From Bacillus marasmi (GTDB taxonomy: Bacteria; Bacillota; Bacilli; Bacillales; Cytobacillaceae): a stretch of 64,000 nucleotides of DNA. Of the stretch, positions 45,592 to 54,473 are shown piece by piece. Location: positions 92,261 through 156,260 of the forward strand of contig NZ_LR656176.1 in the NCBI RefSeq assembly GCF_902168435.1, read 5' to 3'. Position 1 is the stretch's first letter. Each line of letters opens with the position of its first letter. The position numbers and the translations under genes are program-made. The notes beneath the pieces are model-generated. The model saw nothing but the letters and a program-made list of their open reading frames with translations, did no database searches and was not told the DNA's origin.

Positions 45592-47601
45592 ATGAATGAC
45601 GGTATTTTCCGCAATACATGTCCTCGAAACTGCTACGGTACTTGCGCAATCTTGTCTCATGTAAAAGATGGAAAGCTCATTAAGGTGACTGGCGACGCGA
45701 AGCATGGGTACACCAAAGGAAAACTTTGCGCCAAAGGCTATGCCTCCACCCAATTTGTTTACGATTCCAAACGTCTAAGATATCCAATGATTCAAAAAAA
45801 CAGAGGTTCTGGGATTTGGACAAGAATTTCTTGGGATGAAGCCTACACGATTATCGCCAAGAAGATGATTGAGCTTTATGACAGGTATGGTTCAAACCTG
45901 GCTAGTGGCTATAATAAATTTTCCGGAAACATCGGTCTTTTACATTATGCTACAGAAGGAATGTTCAACAGTATTGGTCCGCATACAAAATCAGTCGGTA
46001 ACGTTTGCTCCTTAAGTGGAAAACTCTCGATAAATCAATCCTTTGGGCATAACTTTAGTTCTGTTCCGGAGGATATGGCACACTCAAAATTAATTGTCAT
46101 ATGGGGAGCAAATCCTGCCGTAACCAATGTCCATCAAATGAAGTTTATATACGAAGCCAGAAAAAAGGGCGCAAAGTTTATTGTCATCGATCCATTATTG
46201 ACTGAAACTGCAAAAAAAGCAGACATTTATATTCAAATTAAGCCCGGTAGCGATGCTTGGCTCGCACATGGCGTTGCCAAACTATTAGTTGAAAGCGGAA
46301 ATTACACAAAGGACTCATTACAAACTGATGCCCTTGGTTGGGATGAATATCAATCCTTTTTAGTAGAACAAGTCACTTTATCAGAGGTCTCAGAAATAAC
46401 GGGTGTACCTTATGAAGCAATTACCGAGCTAGCCAAATTATATAAGGAAATTAAACCGGCATGTACTTGGAATGGATTGGGAATTCAACGAACGTTCCAG
46501 GGAAAAGAAAGCATTAGTGCCATCAATAGCCTTGTAGCTATCTCAGGGAATTTATCGATTCAATATGGTGGAATTTATTACATGCATTTTGATGTTGACC
46601 ATTTCCCTTTAAATCTACTCAATCACCGTGGACCAAGTCATCCTACTATTAATTCTTCTCGCGAAATTAATTTAAGTAATTATCCTGAGACTGCATTATC
46701 GCTAGATTCCCCTCCATTGAAATTATTGTGGGTCGCCTCTCGAAATATGATTGTCCAGGACCAAAATCTTAAGGCCTGGGAACAGTTAATGAACCAGCTT
46801 GAATTAATCGTTGTTGTCGATTTATACATGACAAAAACGGCGCAACAAGCTGATATTATATTACCGGCAGCAAGTCATTTCGAAGAGGAAGATTTAAATG
46901 TAGGGTATTGGCATTATTGGTTATCCATCAATGAAAAATCAATATCTCCATTTTATGAAGCAAAGAGTGATCTGCAAATTGCTAGGGAATTAACACGCAA
47001 ATTAAACGATACTCGCAAAGGTTTTTCAAACTTCCCTGCTGAAAAGGAACCACTTGATTGGATAGAAGGTGAATTAACGAGTGAAATAATGGAGATGTAC
47101 TCTATTAAGAGTTACAAGGATTTGCTTAAAGGTCCTCAGAAGAAAAAAGAGATTCATATTCTATCAACTGAACAGCGTAAATACAAGCTTTTTTCACCGT
47201 CAAATTCACAAAATAATGATGGAACATCTCTGATCAATAATGAACCTGATAATATGTACAGATTGCTCTCTCCGCAATCCTTGCTAAAAATTCATTCACA
47301 GTTTGAATCGCTTTCATGGTTAAACACTGGACACACAGAACTGATTATAGAAATTTCCATAGAAGCAGCAACTACCTATAATATTGAAAATCAACAAAAA
47401 ATCGAAGTCTATAATCGTTATGGTGCAATAGTTGGTGTAGCAAAAATAAACCCTTATCTACCAAAGGATATTATTGTTACTAACCAAGGTGGTAAAAATC
47501 CGATTAATCGTTTAGTCGTGCATAAAAGCGATTCAGATTCGAGTACTTTCTTTTATGACAGTATGGTAAAGCTACGGAAATGGAGGGAGGGTTTTGTTTA
47601 A
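45592..47601 (+). CDS. Molybdopterin oxidoreductase without Tat signal
   Basis: 669 residues. The [4Fe-4S] site is CPRNCYGTC...KLCAKG near the start, then LRYPMIQ, WDEAY, IWGANPAVTNVHQ, FIVIDPLLTETA and IKPGSDAWLAHG, with a molydop-binding C-terminal domain. No Tat signal precedes the cluster motif and no membrane anchor gene is near, so it is probably cytoplasmic, using the ferredoxin subunit encoded next. The ATG at 45592 follows AAAGGGTGA. The substrate is unknown. Confidence 0.88.
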   Translation: MNDGIFRNTCPRNCYGTCAILSHVKDGKLIKVTGDAKHGYTKGKLCAKGYASTQFVYDSKRLRYPMIQKNRGSGIWTRISWDEAYTIIAKKMIELYDRYGSNLASGYNKFSGNIGLLHYATEGMFNSIGPHTKSVGNVCSLSGKLSINQSFGHNFSSVPEDMAHSKLIVIWGANPAVTNVHQMKFIYEARKKGAKFIVIDPLLTETAKKADIYIQIKPGSDAWLAHGVAKLLVESGNYTKDSLQTDALGWDEYQSFLVEQVTLSEVSEITGVPYEAITELAKLYKEIKPACTWNGLGIQRTFQGKESISAINSLVAISGNLSIQYGGIYYMHFDVDHFPLNLLNHRGPSHPTINSSREINLSNYPETALSLDSPPLKLLWVASRNMIVQDQNLKAWEQLMNQLELIVVVDLYMTKTAQQADIILPAASHFEEEDLNVGYWHYWLSINEKSISPFYEAKSDLQIARELTRKLNDTRKGFSNFPAEKEPLDWIEGELTSEIMEMYSIKSYKDLLKGPQKKKEIHILSTEQRKYKLFSPSNSQNNDGTSLINNEPDNMYRLLSPQSLLKIHSQFESLSWLNTGHTELIIEISIEAATTYNIENQQKIEVYNRYGAIVGVAKINPYLPKDIIVTNQGGKNPINRLVVHKSDSDSSTFFYDSMVKLRKWREGFV

Positions 47602-48133
47602 ACAAGTGGGTTTTTGCTTTAACGCAGATGACTGTATTAACTGTAAGGCTTGTGAAATTGCCTGTAAAAATGAAAATCAAACACCTGATTACATTAATTG
47701 GCGAAAGGTAAAACAAATTGATTTCGAACTGGCGCTTTCCATATCCTGTAATCATTGTGAAAGTCCAGAGTGTTTTCGTGTTTGCCCCGAACGTGCGTTT
47801 ACGAAGCGCGAAGATGGAATTGTCCTAATTGATGACAACCTATGTACTGGCTGTGGTTTGTGTGTAAGTGCTTGTCCTTACCAAGCACCGCAATTTAATC
47901 CTGAAACAAAAAAGGTTAGTAAATGCCAAATGTGCTATCCAAGACAGGATGCTGGCCTCCCTCCTGCTTGTGTCGAGGCTTGCACCACAGGAGCATTAAA
48001 GCTTATTAATCTAAATAAGTTCTCAAACAAAGCTGTTGTTCGCTCTTTACCTGGATTCCCAGATATCCATATTACATCACCATCAATCGTCTTTTACCCC
48101 GTAAAACCACGAAAACGATATTTTATTAAATAA
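47594..48133 (+). CDS. Four-cluster ferredoxin subunit of the second molybdoenzyme
   Basis: 179 residues with cysteine clusters CINCKACEIACKNE, CNHCESPECFRVCP, CTGCGLCVSACPYQAP and CQMCYPRQDAGLPPACVEAC. It starts at TTG and overlaps the molybdoenzyme stop by 8 bases, behind GGAGGGAGGG. It should accept or donate electrons for that enzyme. The final basic tail is unlike DmsB of the first unit. Confidence 0.9.
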   Translation: MFKQVGFCFNADDCINCKACEIACKNENQTPDYINWRKVKQIDFELALSISCNHCESPECFRVCPERAFTKREDGIVLIDDNLCTGCGLCVSACPYQAPQFNPETKKVSKCQMCYPRQDAGLPPACVEACTTGALKLINLNKFSNKAVVRSLPGFPDIHITSPSIVFYPVKPRKRYFIK

Positions 48134-48139
48134 ACCGCA

Positions 48140-48174
48140 GAGCAGCATCATACAAATGACAGCTGCTCTTTTTT
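48140..48174 (+). terminator. Terminator of the PucR/molybdoenzyme unit
   Basis: GAGCAGC pairs with GCTGCTC, followed by TTTTTT. Confidence 0.88.
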
Positions 48175-48202
48175 CGACAAATTTCGGGCGGTGACAGGCA
48201 CC
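48170..48202 (+). repeat. Dispersed repeat, copy 1
   Basis: Starts TTTTTCGACAAATTTC and ends GGTGACAGGCACC. The same 33 bases occur at 51749-51781 in the same orientation. Here it abuts a terminator T run. It fits a short interspersed repeat seen in Bacillus genomes (recollection, not a search). Confidence 0.8.
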
Positions 48203-48240
48203 CATTCAATTCTCAAATTTTGGGATTAGAGCTTATTTCT

Positions 48241-48413
48241 GGGCATGAGAAGGGATAATCCCCACAGAATATAGGGTATGAACATTATTGCTCACTAATT
48301 GAGTCATATACTCCCCACTTTCCCGATAACCCTTGATATGATTTCAGAACATGTTACGATATATTCGTTAATAAAACGAGAACACAATACGAACACATTG
48401 GGAGAGATTGCAT
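48241..48413 (+). repeat. Copy B of the duplicated proline promoter region
   Basis: The intact promoter of the proline pair: TTGATA (48333-48338), 16 bases, TACGAT (48355-48360), then GAGAACAC and the ribosome site GGGAGAGA before the ATG at 48412. It matches copy A at 35850-36010, apart from about 12 extra bases after the -10 box. Confidence 0.88.
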
Positions 48414-49281
48414 GTTACAAAAGAAAAAAATATTATTTTTAGGGGCCGGCTCAATGGCTGAAGCAATGATTTCTGGAATCGTAAAGGAAGGCGTAATTCC
48501 ACCAAATCAGATTACCGTTACAAATCAAAGTAACATTGACCGCTTAAAACAACTCGAAAATAGATATCAAATTACTGGGGTAAAAAAAGACGAACTTAAA
48601 TTTACAGAATACGATCTCATTATCCTCGCAATGAAACCAAAAGATGCCCAAACCTCATTACTTACTATAAGTGATAGACTACAACATCATCAGCTGATTA
48701 TTTCCGTATTAGCTGGAGTTTCCACCCAATTTATGGAACAGCATCTACCTTCAGAACAACAAGTCATCCGAGTAATGCCCAATACTTCAAGTATGATTGG
48801 GGAATCCGCAACAGGAATTTGCTCTGGAACATGGACCACACGCGAAAATATGAATCTTACTATTGAACTTTTAAAGTGTATAGGTGAAGTTTACGAGATA
48901 CAAGAAGAAAGCATGGATATTTTCACTGGATTAGCTGGTAGTGGTCCAGCCTATATTTATTACTTGATGGAACACATGGAAAAGGAAGGGAAATCTGCTG
49001 GATTATCAGAGAGTTTAACACGCCAAATTATTGCTCAAACCATCAGTGGTGCAGCGAAAATGGTTAAAGTCGCAACAAATTCCCCCGCCGAACTCCGAAT
49101 ACGTGTTACTTCCCCTAACGGAACAACTGCTGCTGGATTAGAAGCACTTGAAACATTTGGTGGAGGAATTGCTATATCTCAAGCCGTTAAAATGGCAACT
49201 AGTCGCTCTCTTGAAATCACTCAACAGCTCAAACAAGATACTGAAAAAACTGCAATCATGAGCACAGGGGTGATGAAATGA
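48412..49281 (+). CDS. proH: Pyrroline-5-carboxylate reductase (ProH type)
   Basis: Reduces pyrroline-5-carboxylate to proline with NAD(P)H, the last step of proline synthesis. It has 289 residues. The Rossmann motif is ILFLGAGSMAEAMISGI, with VIRVMPNTSSMIGE and the C-terminal SGPAYIYYLMEHMEKEG and RVTSPNGTTAAGLEAL. The gene order (reductase then glutamate kinase) matches the osmotic-stress proHJ operon of B. subtilis rather than the anabolic proBA. The ATG overlaps none upstream; its stop overlaps the kinase start by 4 bases (ATGA). Confidence 0.93.
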   Translation: MLQKKKILFLGAGSMAEAMISGIVKEGVIPPNQITVTNQSNIDRLKQLENRYQITGVKKDELKFTEYDLIILAMKPKDAQTSLLTISDRLQHHQLIISVLAGVSTQFMEQHLPSEQQVIRVMPNTSSMIGESATGICSGTWTTRENMNLTIELLKCIGEVYEIQEESMDIFTGLAGSGPAYIYYLMEHMEKEGKSAGLSESLTRQIIAQTISGAAKMVKVATNSPAELRIRVTSPNGTTAAGLEALETFGGGIAISQAVKMATSRSLEITQQLKQDTEKTAIMSTGVMK

Positions 49282-50126
49282 AACTGAAAAAGGAAAAACA
49301 GCGGGTTATTATCAAAATTGGTAGCAGTTCGTTGACAAGCAGTCACGGGGAAATCAGCCGTAAAAAGCTTGAAAAACTTGTTTCTGATATTGTTATATTA
49401 AAGGATTTAGGTCACGAGGTCGTACTGGTTTCTTCAGGGGCTGTCGCTTGCGGATATCGAAAGCTTGGCTGTCTCGAACGCCCGCACACATTACCAGAGG
49501 TTCAGGCAGCAGCATCAATAGGTCAAGGACTTTTAATGGAAGCATACTCCGAACTATTTTTATCCCACGGCTACGTTGCTGGACAAATATTAATTACTAG
49601 AACAGACCTTCTTGATGAAGAAAGAAAGACAAACGTTCATAATACTTTAAATGTTTTATTGGATCGAGGAATTATTCCAATTGTAAATGAAAATGATACA
49701 GTGACGATTGATGATTTAAAATTCGGAGATAATGACACTCTTTCGGCAAAAGTCGCAACCTTAATTAACGCAAATTCATTAATTATTTTATCCGACATAG
49801 ATGGTTTATTTAATGCAGACCCTACAAGAAATCCTAATGCTTTGTTATTAAAAAGCGTTACGAAAATTACGCCTGAAATCGAAGCGTGTGCTGGAAGCGC
49901 GGGAACCAGCATCGGAACTGGTGGGATGAAATCGAAAATTGAAGCAGTAAAAATTGCAATGGCTTCAGGGATTTCAACATTTTTAGGAAACGCCAAACAC
50001 CAAAATATTATCGTAGATGCAGTTTATGGTAATGCTAAAGGTACTTATTTTTCAAAAGAAAGTTTATCTACAAGTTTTACCAGTTATAAAAAGGAGAAGC
50101 GGTGTCTGGTAACAATGAACAATTAG
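49278..50126 (+). CDS. proJ: Glutamate 5-kinase without PUA domain (ProJ type)
   Basis: Phosphorylates glutamate, the first step of proline synthesis. The kinase domain is complete: VIIKIGSSSLTS, LVSSGAVACGY, ENDTVTIDDLKFGDNDTLSA, LSDIDGLFNADP and GTGGMKSKIEA. It has 282 residues, whereas the common form is about 370 with a C-terminal PUA domain. Only about 100 bases separate the stop from the next gene, so the PUA was lost or never present rather than frameshifted off. proA is absent here and must be supplied elsewhere. Confidence 0.9.
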   Translation: MKLKKEKQRVIIKIGSSSLTSSHGEISRKKLEKLVSDIVILKDLGHEVVLVSSGAVACGYRKLGCLERPHTLPEVQAAASIGQGLLMEAYSELFLSHGYVAGQILITRTDLLDEERKTNVHNTLNVLLDRGIIPIVNENDTVTIDDLKFGDNDTLSAKVATLINANSLIILSDIDGLFNADPTRNPNALLLKSVTKITPEIEACAGSAGTSIGTGGMKSKIEAVKIAMASGISTFLGNAKHQNIIVDAVYGNAKGTYFSKESLSTSFTSYKKEKRCLVTMNN

Positions 50127-50174
50127 GATATATAAAAAAGTACGTTAAGAACAGCACCAAACGCATTTCTTTAA

Positions 50175-50224
50175 AAAATGGCAAAAGTGTAACCCACTCT
50201 GGGTATATCACTTTTGCCATTTTT
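50175..50224. terminator. Bidirectional terminator
   Basis: AAAATGGCAAAAGTG pairs with CACTTTTGCCATTTT, between proJ and the convergent MATE gene. Confidence 0.9.
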
Positions 50225-50225
50225 G

Positions 50226-51608
50226 TCATTGTACTGCCAGTATTGGTTCTGTTTTTCCGCTAGAACGTTGTTGCTTTTTTTGTATAATATGGAGTCTTAC
50301 CACTAACACGATCCCAACCGCAAACAACCCTACCGTTAACCCAAGCCAATAGCCAATTGCGCCAAGCTTTGTCGATTGCGCTAAGAAATAACCTAAAGGC
50401 AAACATATCAGCCAGTATCCAATAAGCGTCATCAAAAACGAAATGATCACATCCTGATATCCTCTTAACGCACCAAGTGCAGCGGCTTGAAGGGCATCAG
50501 CCACCATGAAAAATAAAGCAAAGCTTAAAAATCCAACCATAATCTCGATGACTTTCGGATTATGCAAGTATAGCCCCGCAATTTCGTAACGGAAAAATAT
50601 CACGGCTAAACCGCCAACAAAAGCAATAATAAGCGATAGATAAATACCAATCCAAGCATATGCTTTCGCATCCCTTAATCTACCTGAACCGATTTCATAC
50701 CCAATTAATACCGTCTGTGCCATTGAAATACTTAACGGAATCATATATATAAATACCATGACGTTTATGGCTGCTTGATAAGCCGCAACGGTCATCATAT
50801 CAAATTTACTAATTAAGATTGTCACCACTGCAAAAATCGCCGATTCAAAAAATAAGGCCAATCCCATTGGTACACCTATTTTTAATACTTCAATCAGTTC
50901 TGATACTGAGAACTTTGTTAGACTTTCTAAAACGCGATACCCTTTAAAAGGCTTTTGCCTCAGCGTAATCAAAATCATCATGCTGGTCAATAACCAATAG
51001 GTTATTGAGGTAGCATATCCAGCCCCCGCCCCACCAAGCTCTGGAAATCCTCCATTACCAAAAATAAGCAAGTAGTTAAAAAGAAAGTTAATTGGTAAAG
51101 AGAATAATAGGACGACCATCACAACACGCGTTTTTCCCAATGCATATATAAACGACCTCAATACGTTAAATAAGAACAAAGGGATAATCCCATAGCTTAA
51201 TCCTAATAAAAATTCCTTGGCTGTTTGACGTACATGATGATCTACCTTCATCATCTCGAGAACTGCATCTAAGTAGAGGTAACCTAAAAAAATAATGATT
51301 AAACCAAGTCCTATAGATAAATAAATTCCATGTGCAGTAATAGACGAGACACCTTGCTTCTTATTCTCTCCGAATCGCTGAGCAGCTATCGGAGAAACGG
51401 CTAATAAAATCCCACCAAGCCCTGTGAATATTGGATTCCAGATGGAGGAACCAATCGCCACGCCAGCTAGTTCAGTTGAATCATATTGTCCTGTCATAAT
51501 GATATTGAAAAAAACCATTGTATACATGCCGAGCTGCGTAATCAAAATCGGAATAAGCAAGTATGTTAACTGTTTTAGTTTATCCTGCAAAGTATAGGTC
51601 TGATACAT
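50226..51608 (-). CDS. MATE family multidrug/cation exporter
   Basis: 460 residues with twelve membrane helices. The MatE pattern appears in both halves: TQLGMYTMVFFNIIMTGQYDSTELAGVAIGSSIWNP and the second repeat near MGLALFFESAIFAVVTILISKF. It exports organic cations or drugs with Na+ or H+. The ribosome site AGGGGAGG supports the ATG. It stands alone next to the DHA2-type MFS pump. Confidence 0.92.
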   Translation of the reverse strand: MYQTYTLQDKLKQLTYLLIPILITQLGMYTMVFFNIIMTGQYDSTELAGVAIGSSIWNPIFTGLGGILLAVSPIAAQRFGENKKQGVSSITAHGIYLSIGLGLIIIFLGYLYLDAVLEMMKVDHHVRQTAKEFLLGLSYGIIPLFLFNVLRSFIYALGKTRVVMVVLLFSLPINFLFNYLLIFGNGGFPELGGAGAGYATSITYWLLTSMMILITLRQKPFKGYRVLESLTKFSVSELIEVLKIGVPMGLALFFESAIFAVVTILISKFDMMTVAAYQAAINVMVFIYMIPLSISMAQTVLIGYEIGSGRLRDAKAYAWIGIYLSLIIAFVGGLAVIFFRYEIAGLYLHNPKVIEIMVGFLSFALFFMVADALQAAALGALRGYQDVIISFLMTLIGYWLICLPLGYFLAQSTKLGAIGYWLGLTVGLFAVGIVLVVRLHIIQKKQQRSSGKTEPILAVQ

Positions 51609-51738
51609 ACGAGACCTCCCCTAAAAAAATAATTATAGCAGGAATAATTATAGTCGATTAATCAAAGAAAAAACATCATTCTATAAAAGGTTTACACAAA
51701 GTACAAAGCTAAAAAAAGAGCAAACATCACAAGGGATG

Positions 51739-53277
51739 TTATGCTCTATTTTTCGACAAATTTCGGGCGGTGACAGGCACCATATCTTTATCTTCTGCTT
51801 GTTTTGCACGTTTGATGAAGAAAGCGAGGACGAGGGATACTAATGCGATGAAGGTTGCGACAAAGAAGGAATCGTTTATTCCTTCAAGCATCGCCTTCAT
51901 GGCAATTTGTTCTTTTAGTTGAGCCAATAACTCTGGTGTTATTTGCCCTGCATCTGCACTTTGTGGAGCATTTCGCATCATTTCTTCACCAATTTCTTTA
52001 GCATGAGTTTCTGTACGATTTGTCATAACTGTCACTAGCAATGCAGTACCAATCGCACCTGAAACTTGATTCAAGGTATTATTCATCGCTGTACCATGCG
52101 GATATAGGCGTTTTGGTAACTGATTAAGCCCATTAGTCGAAACAGGCATCATAACCATAGACATTCCTAGCATCCTTACTGCATTTAAACCCATTAAATA
52201 ATAATAGCCTGTATCTAGTGCTAATTTACTAAATAAGTAAGTCGTAATCACGGTAATGGAAAGACCCAGAATGGCCAAAATACGTCCACCAAATTGATCA
52301 AATAGTTTTCCAGTTAATGGAGACATCAACGCCATTAATATTGCACCAGGTAGTAGCATGAGCCCTGCATCCATCGGTGAAATTCCCCGAATGGTTTGCA
52401 CATAAATCGGAATTAGCAACATACCCGAAAACATCGACATGTTTAATACGATGGAAATGGCAGATGCTAACGAGAACATTGGATATTTAAACACTGAAAA
52501 ATTCAACATTGGGTCATCCTGTTTAATTTGACGCAGAATAAATGTAACAAGAGCTACAACTCCTGCGATAATGGTTCCATATACAATTGGACTATCCCAG
52601 CCCTTGGTTCCAGCAGAACTAAAGCCGTAGAGAATTCCGCCAAACCCTGCACTTGATAGGATTAGGGAAATAAAATCAAGCTTAATATCCACTTTCTCTT
52701 TTTTGTCCTTAAGTAGGAAGAAGCCGATTAACAACACTAAAATGGCAATTGGAGTAACAAAATGAAACAGCATTCTCCAATCATAATGCTCTATAATCCA
52801 TCCAGACAATGTAGGGCCGATCGCTGGTGCTGCCATTAATATTAATCCAAAAACACCCATCGCTAATCCTCTTTTTTCTATTGGAAAGCTAACGAGCATT
52901 ACATTCATTAACAGTGGCATTAAAATCGCAGAGCCCGATGCTTGAAGCATTCGTCCTGCCAGTAGAACCGGAAACACATCTGCAACACCAGAAATAAGGG
53001 TTCCAATTGTAAATAATCCCATCGCGGCTAAATATAAATGACGAACTGAGTACTTCTGGATTAAAAAAGCGGTAGTTGGTATCAAAACGCCATTCACCAG
53101 CATGAAACCCGTTGTAAGCCATTGAACAGTTGAAGCCTCAATCTTTAAATCTGCCATAATGGATGGCAAGGCAATATTTAATAAGGTATTATTTAAAAAT
53201 GCAATAAACGCACCAATCATTAAGACTGCAATCAAACCATAGGGTGGTCGTTCTGACTTTTTCATTGCATCAACCAT
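51739..53277 (-). CDS. MFS multidrug exporter, DHA2 (14-TM, EmrB/QacA) type
   Basis: 512 residues with about fourteen helices. Features are NNTLLNIALPSIMADLKIEASTVQWLTTGFML (motif D1 region), GRMLQASGSAILMPLLMNVM and APAIGPTLSGWI (motif C, antiporter). It pumps drugs out with protons. The last 14 residues (DMVPVTARNLSKNR) are encoded by the dispersed repeat at 51749-51781, so the natural C-terminus was replaced. A TetR gene diverges 183 bases upstream with an operator between, so induction by the pump's substrate is likely. Confidence 0.92.
   Translation of the reverse strand: MVDAMKKSERPPYGLIAVLMIGAFIAFLNNTLLNIALPSIMADLKIEASTVQWLTTGFMLVNGVLIPTTAFLIQKYSVRHLYLAAMGLFTIGTLISGVADVFPVLLAGRMLQASGSAILMPLLMNVMLVSFPIEKRGLAMGVFGLILMAAPAIGPTLSGWIIEHYDWRMLFHFVTPIAILVLLIGFFLLKDKKEKVDIKLDFISLILSSAGFGGILYGFSSAGTKGWDSPIVYGTIIAGVVALVTFILRQIKQDDPMLNFSVFKYPMFSLASAISIVLNMSMFSGMLLIPIYVQTIRGISPMDAGLMLLPGAILMALMSPLTGKLFDQFGGRILAILGLSITVITTYLFSKLALDTGYYYLMGLNAVRMLGMSMVMMPVSTNGLNQLPKRLYPHGTAMNNTLNQVSGAIGTALLVTVMTNRTETHAKEIGEEMMRNAPQSADAGQITPELLAQLKEQIAMKAMLEGINDSFFVATFIALVSLVLAFFIKRAKQAEDKDMVPVTARNLSKNRA
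51749..51781 (+). repeat. Dispersed repeat, copy 2, inside the DHA2 pump gene
   Basis: Identical to 48170-48202. On the minus strand it is translated in frame as the end of the pump protein. Confidence 0.8.
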
Positions 53278-53311
53278 TCTACCCCTCCTAAACTTTTTCT
53301 TCTAATAAAAT

Positions 53312-53326
53312 TGAACTGTCAGTTCA
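53312..53326. promoter_or_regulatory. TetR-type operator
   Basis: Perfect palindrome TGAACTGTCAGTTCA between the divergent pump and TetR genes. A second half site CAGTTCAA lies at about 53350. It overlaps the likely pump promoter. Confidence 0.75.
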
Positions 53327-53460
53327 CACAGGATAAAATATTATACTACCAGTTCAATTATTGCAATGGAAAAAGTAAGAAACTCCACTATTTTTGTATA
53401 AAAAAACAATTCTTGTACAATAATCTTTATGGATTAAGTCTATACCACACAGGTGATGAA

Positions 53461-54354
53461 ATGAATGACAGAAAACAACACGTTATCAATAAATCGCATG
53501 AATTGTTTATTGATAAAGGCTTTCAAGCCACATCAATTCAAGATATATTAGATTATAGTGGAATATCAAAAGGAACATTCTATAATTATTTTTCCTCTAA
53601 GAATGAATTATTAATCGCACTTTTTATGTCCATCTACAAAAAGCTTGAAAAGGATCGTAACGAATTATTGATTGGTCATAGCCCTACTGATATTGAAGTA
53701 TTTATTAAGCAAGTGGAACTACAAATGAATACTTGTCATGCAAATAATGTTGCTTCCCTTATTAAAGAAGTAAGTTCGTCAAATGACTTGGAGATGAAGC
53801 AATACATCCGTTTGGGTAATTTGAAGTTTATTAGTTGGTATTATTATCGCTTCATTGACTTATTTGGAGAAAGACAGCGTGAGCACTTATTAGATTGTGC
53901 AATCATGTTTATGGGCTTGTTAACATCAAATTTAAAATACTTTGCTATGGCAAATGAACAAAACGCTCACGGAGGAATTTACCACGTTGTAAAATACAGC
54001 GTGGAACGGATTCAATGCATGGTGAAAGATGTATCTCAAAACGAAAAACCTTTATTTCCTCCAGACCTATTGGAAGTATGGCTTCCTGAATGCAAAAATT
54101 GTAAAGAACACTTTCAAAAGAAACTTTATCATTCCATCTTAGAATTAAAAAAAGGAATCAGCATAGAGGAAAATATACCGAAGCTTGCTCAATTGCTAGA
54201 TTTTGTTCAGGATGAACTACTTAGCAGCCAGAATCCTCGGAAATTCTTAATTGAAAGCACGCTCGATTCATTAAGACTAGAACAGGGAGATTCAGAAACC
54301 TGGCATGATGAATTAAAGCGGCTTGAGCAGTTAATTTCGGACTACCTTTCTTAA
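53461..54354 (+). CDS. TetR/AcrR-family repressor
   Basis: 297 residues. The DNA-binding helices are HVINKSHELFIDKGFQATSIQDILDYSGISKGTFYNYFSSKNELL (about 7-51). The ligand domain is longer than usual (typical TetR about 200 residues) and has a CKNCKEH stretch near 222. It most likely represses the divergent DHA2 pump through the palindrome between them. The ATG at 53461 follows AGGTGATGAA; earlier in-frame codons have no site. Confidence 0.9.
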   Translation: MNDRKQHVINKSHELFIDKGFQATSIQDILDYSGISKGTFYNYFSSKNELLIALFMSIYKKLEKDRNELLIGHSPTDIEVFIKQVELQMNTCHANNVASLIKEVSSSNDLEMKQYIRLGNLKFISWYYYRFIDLFGERQREHLLDCAIMFMGLLTSNLKYFAMANEQNAHGGIYHVVKYSVERIQCMVKDVSQNEKPLFPPDLLEVWLPECKNCKEHFQKKLYHSILELKKGISIEENIPKLAQLLDFVQDELLSSQNPRKFLIESTLDSLRLEQGDSETWHDELKRLEQLISDYLS

Positions 54355-54385
54355 GCAAAAGACCAAAATTATTAAAATTGGAAAA

Positions 54386-54419
54386 AAGCCGCTCTCAAAA
54401 ATATGAGGCGGCTTACATT
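54386..54419 (+). terminator. Terminator after the TetR gene
   Basis: AAGCCGC pairs with GCGGCTT, followed by ACATTTTTTC. Confidence 0.8.
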
Positions 54420-54473
54420 TTTTCATTTTGCTGTTGAGAAGATCCTTTTTCACAAACCATCACGAACAAAGTA

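Noticed and set aside
49637-49996. Reading frame of 119 codons antisense to the glutamate kinase
   Set aside because: The kinase motifs on the other strand are complete; this is a shadow frame.
50100-50170. Possible frameshift removing the PUA domain of the glutamate kinase
   Set aside because: Too little DNA remains before the terminator to encode a PUA domain in any frame.
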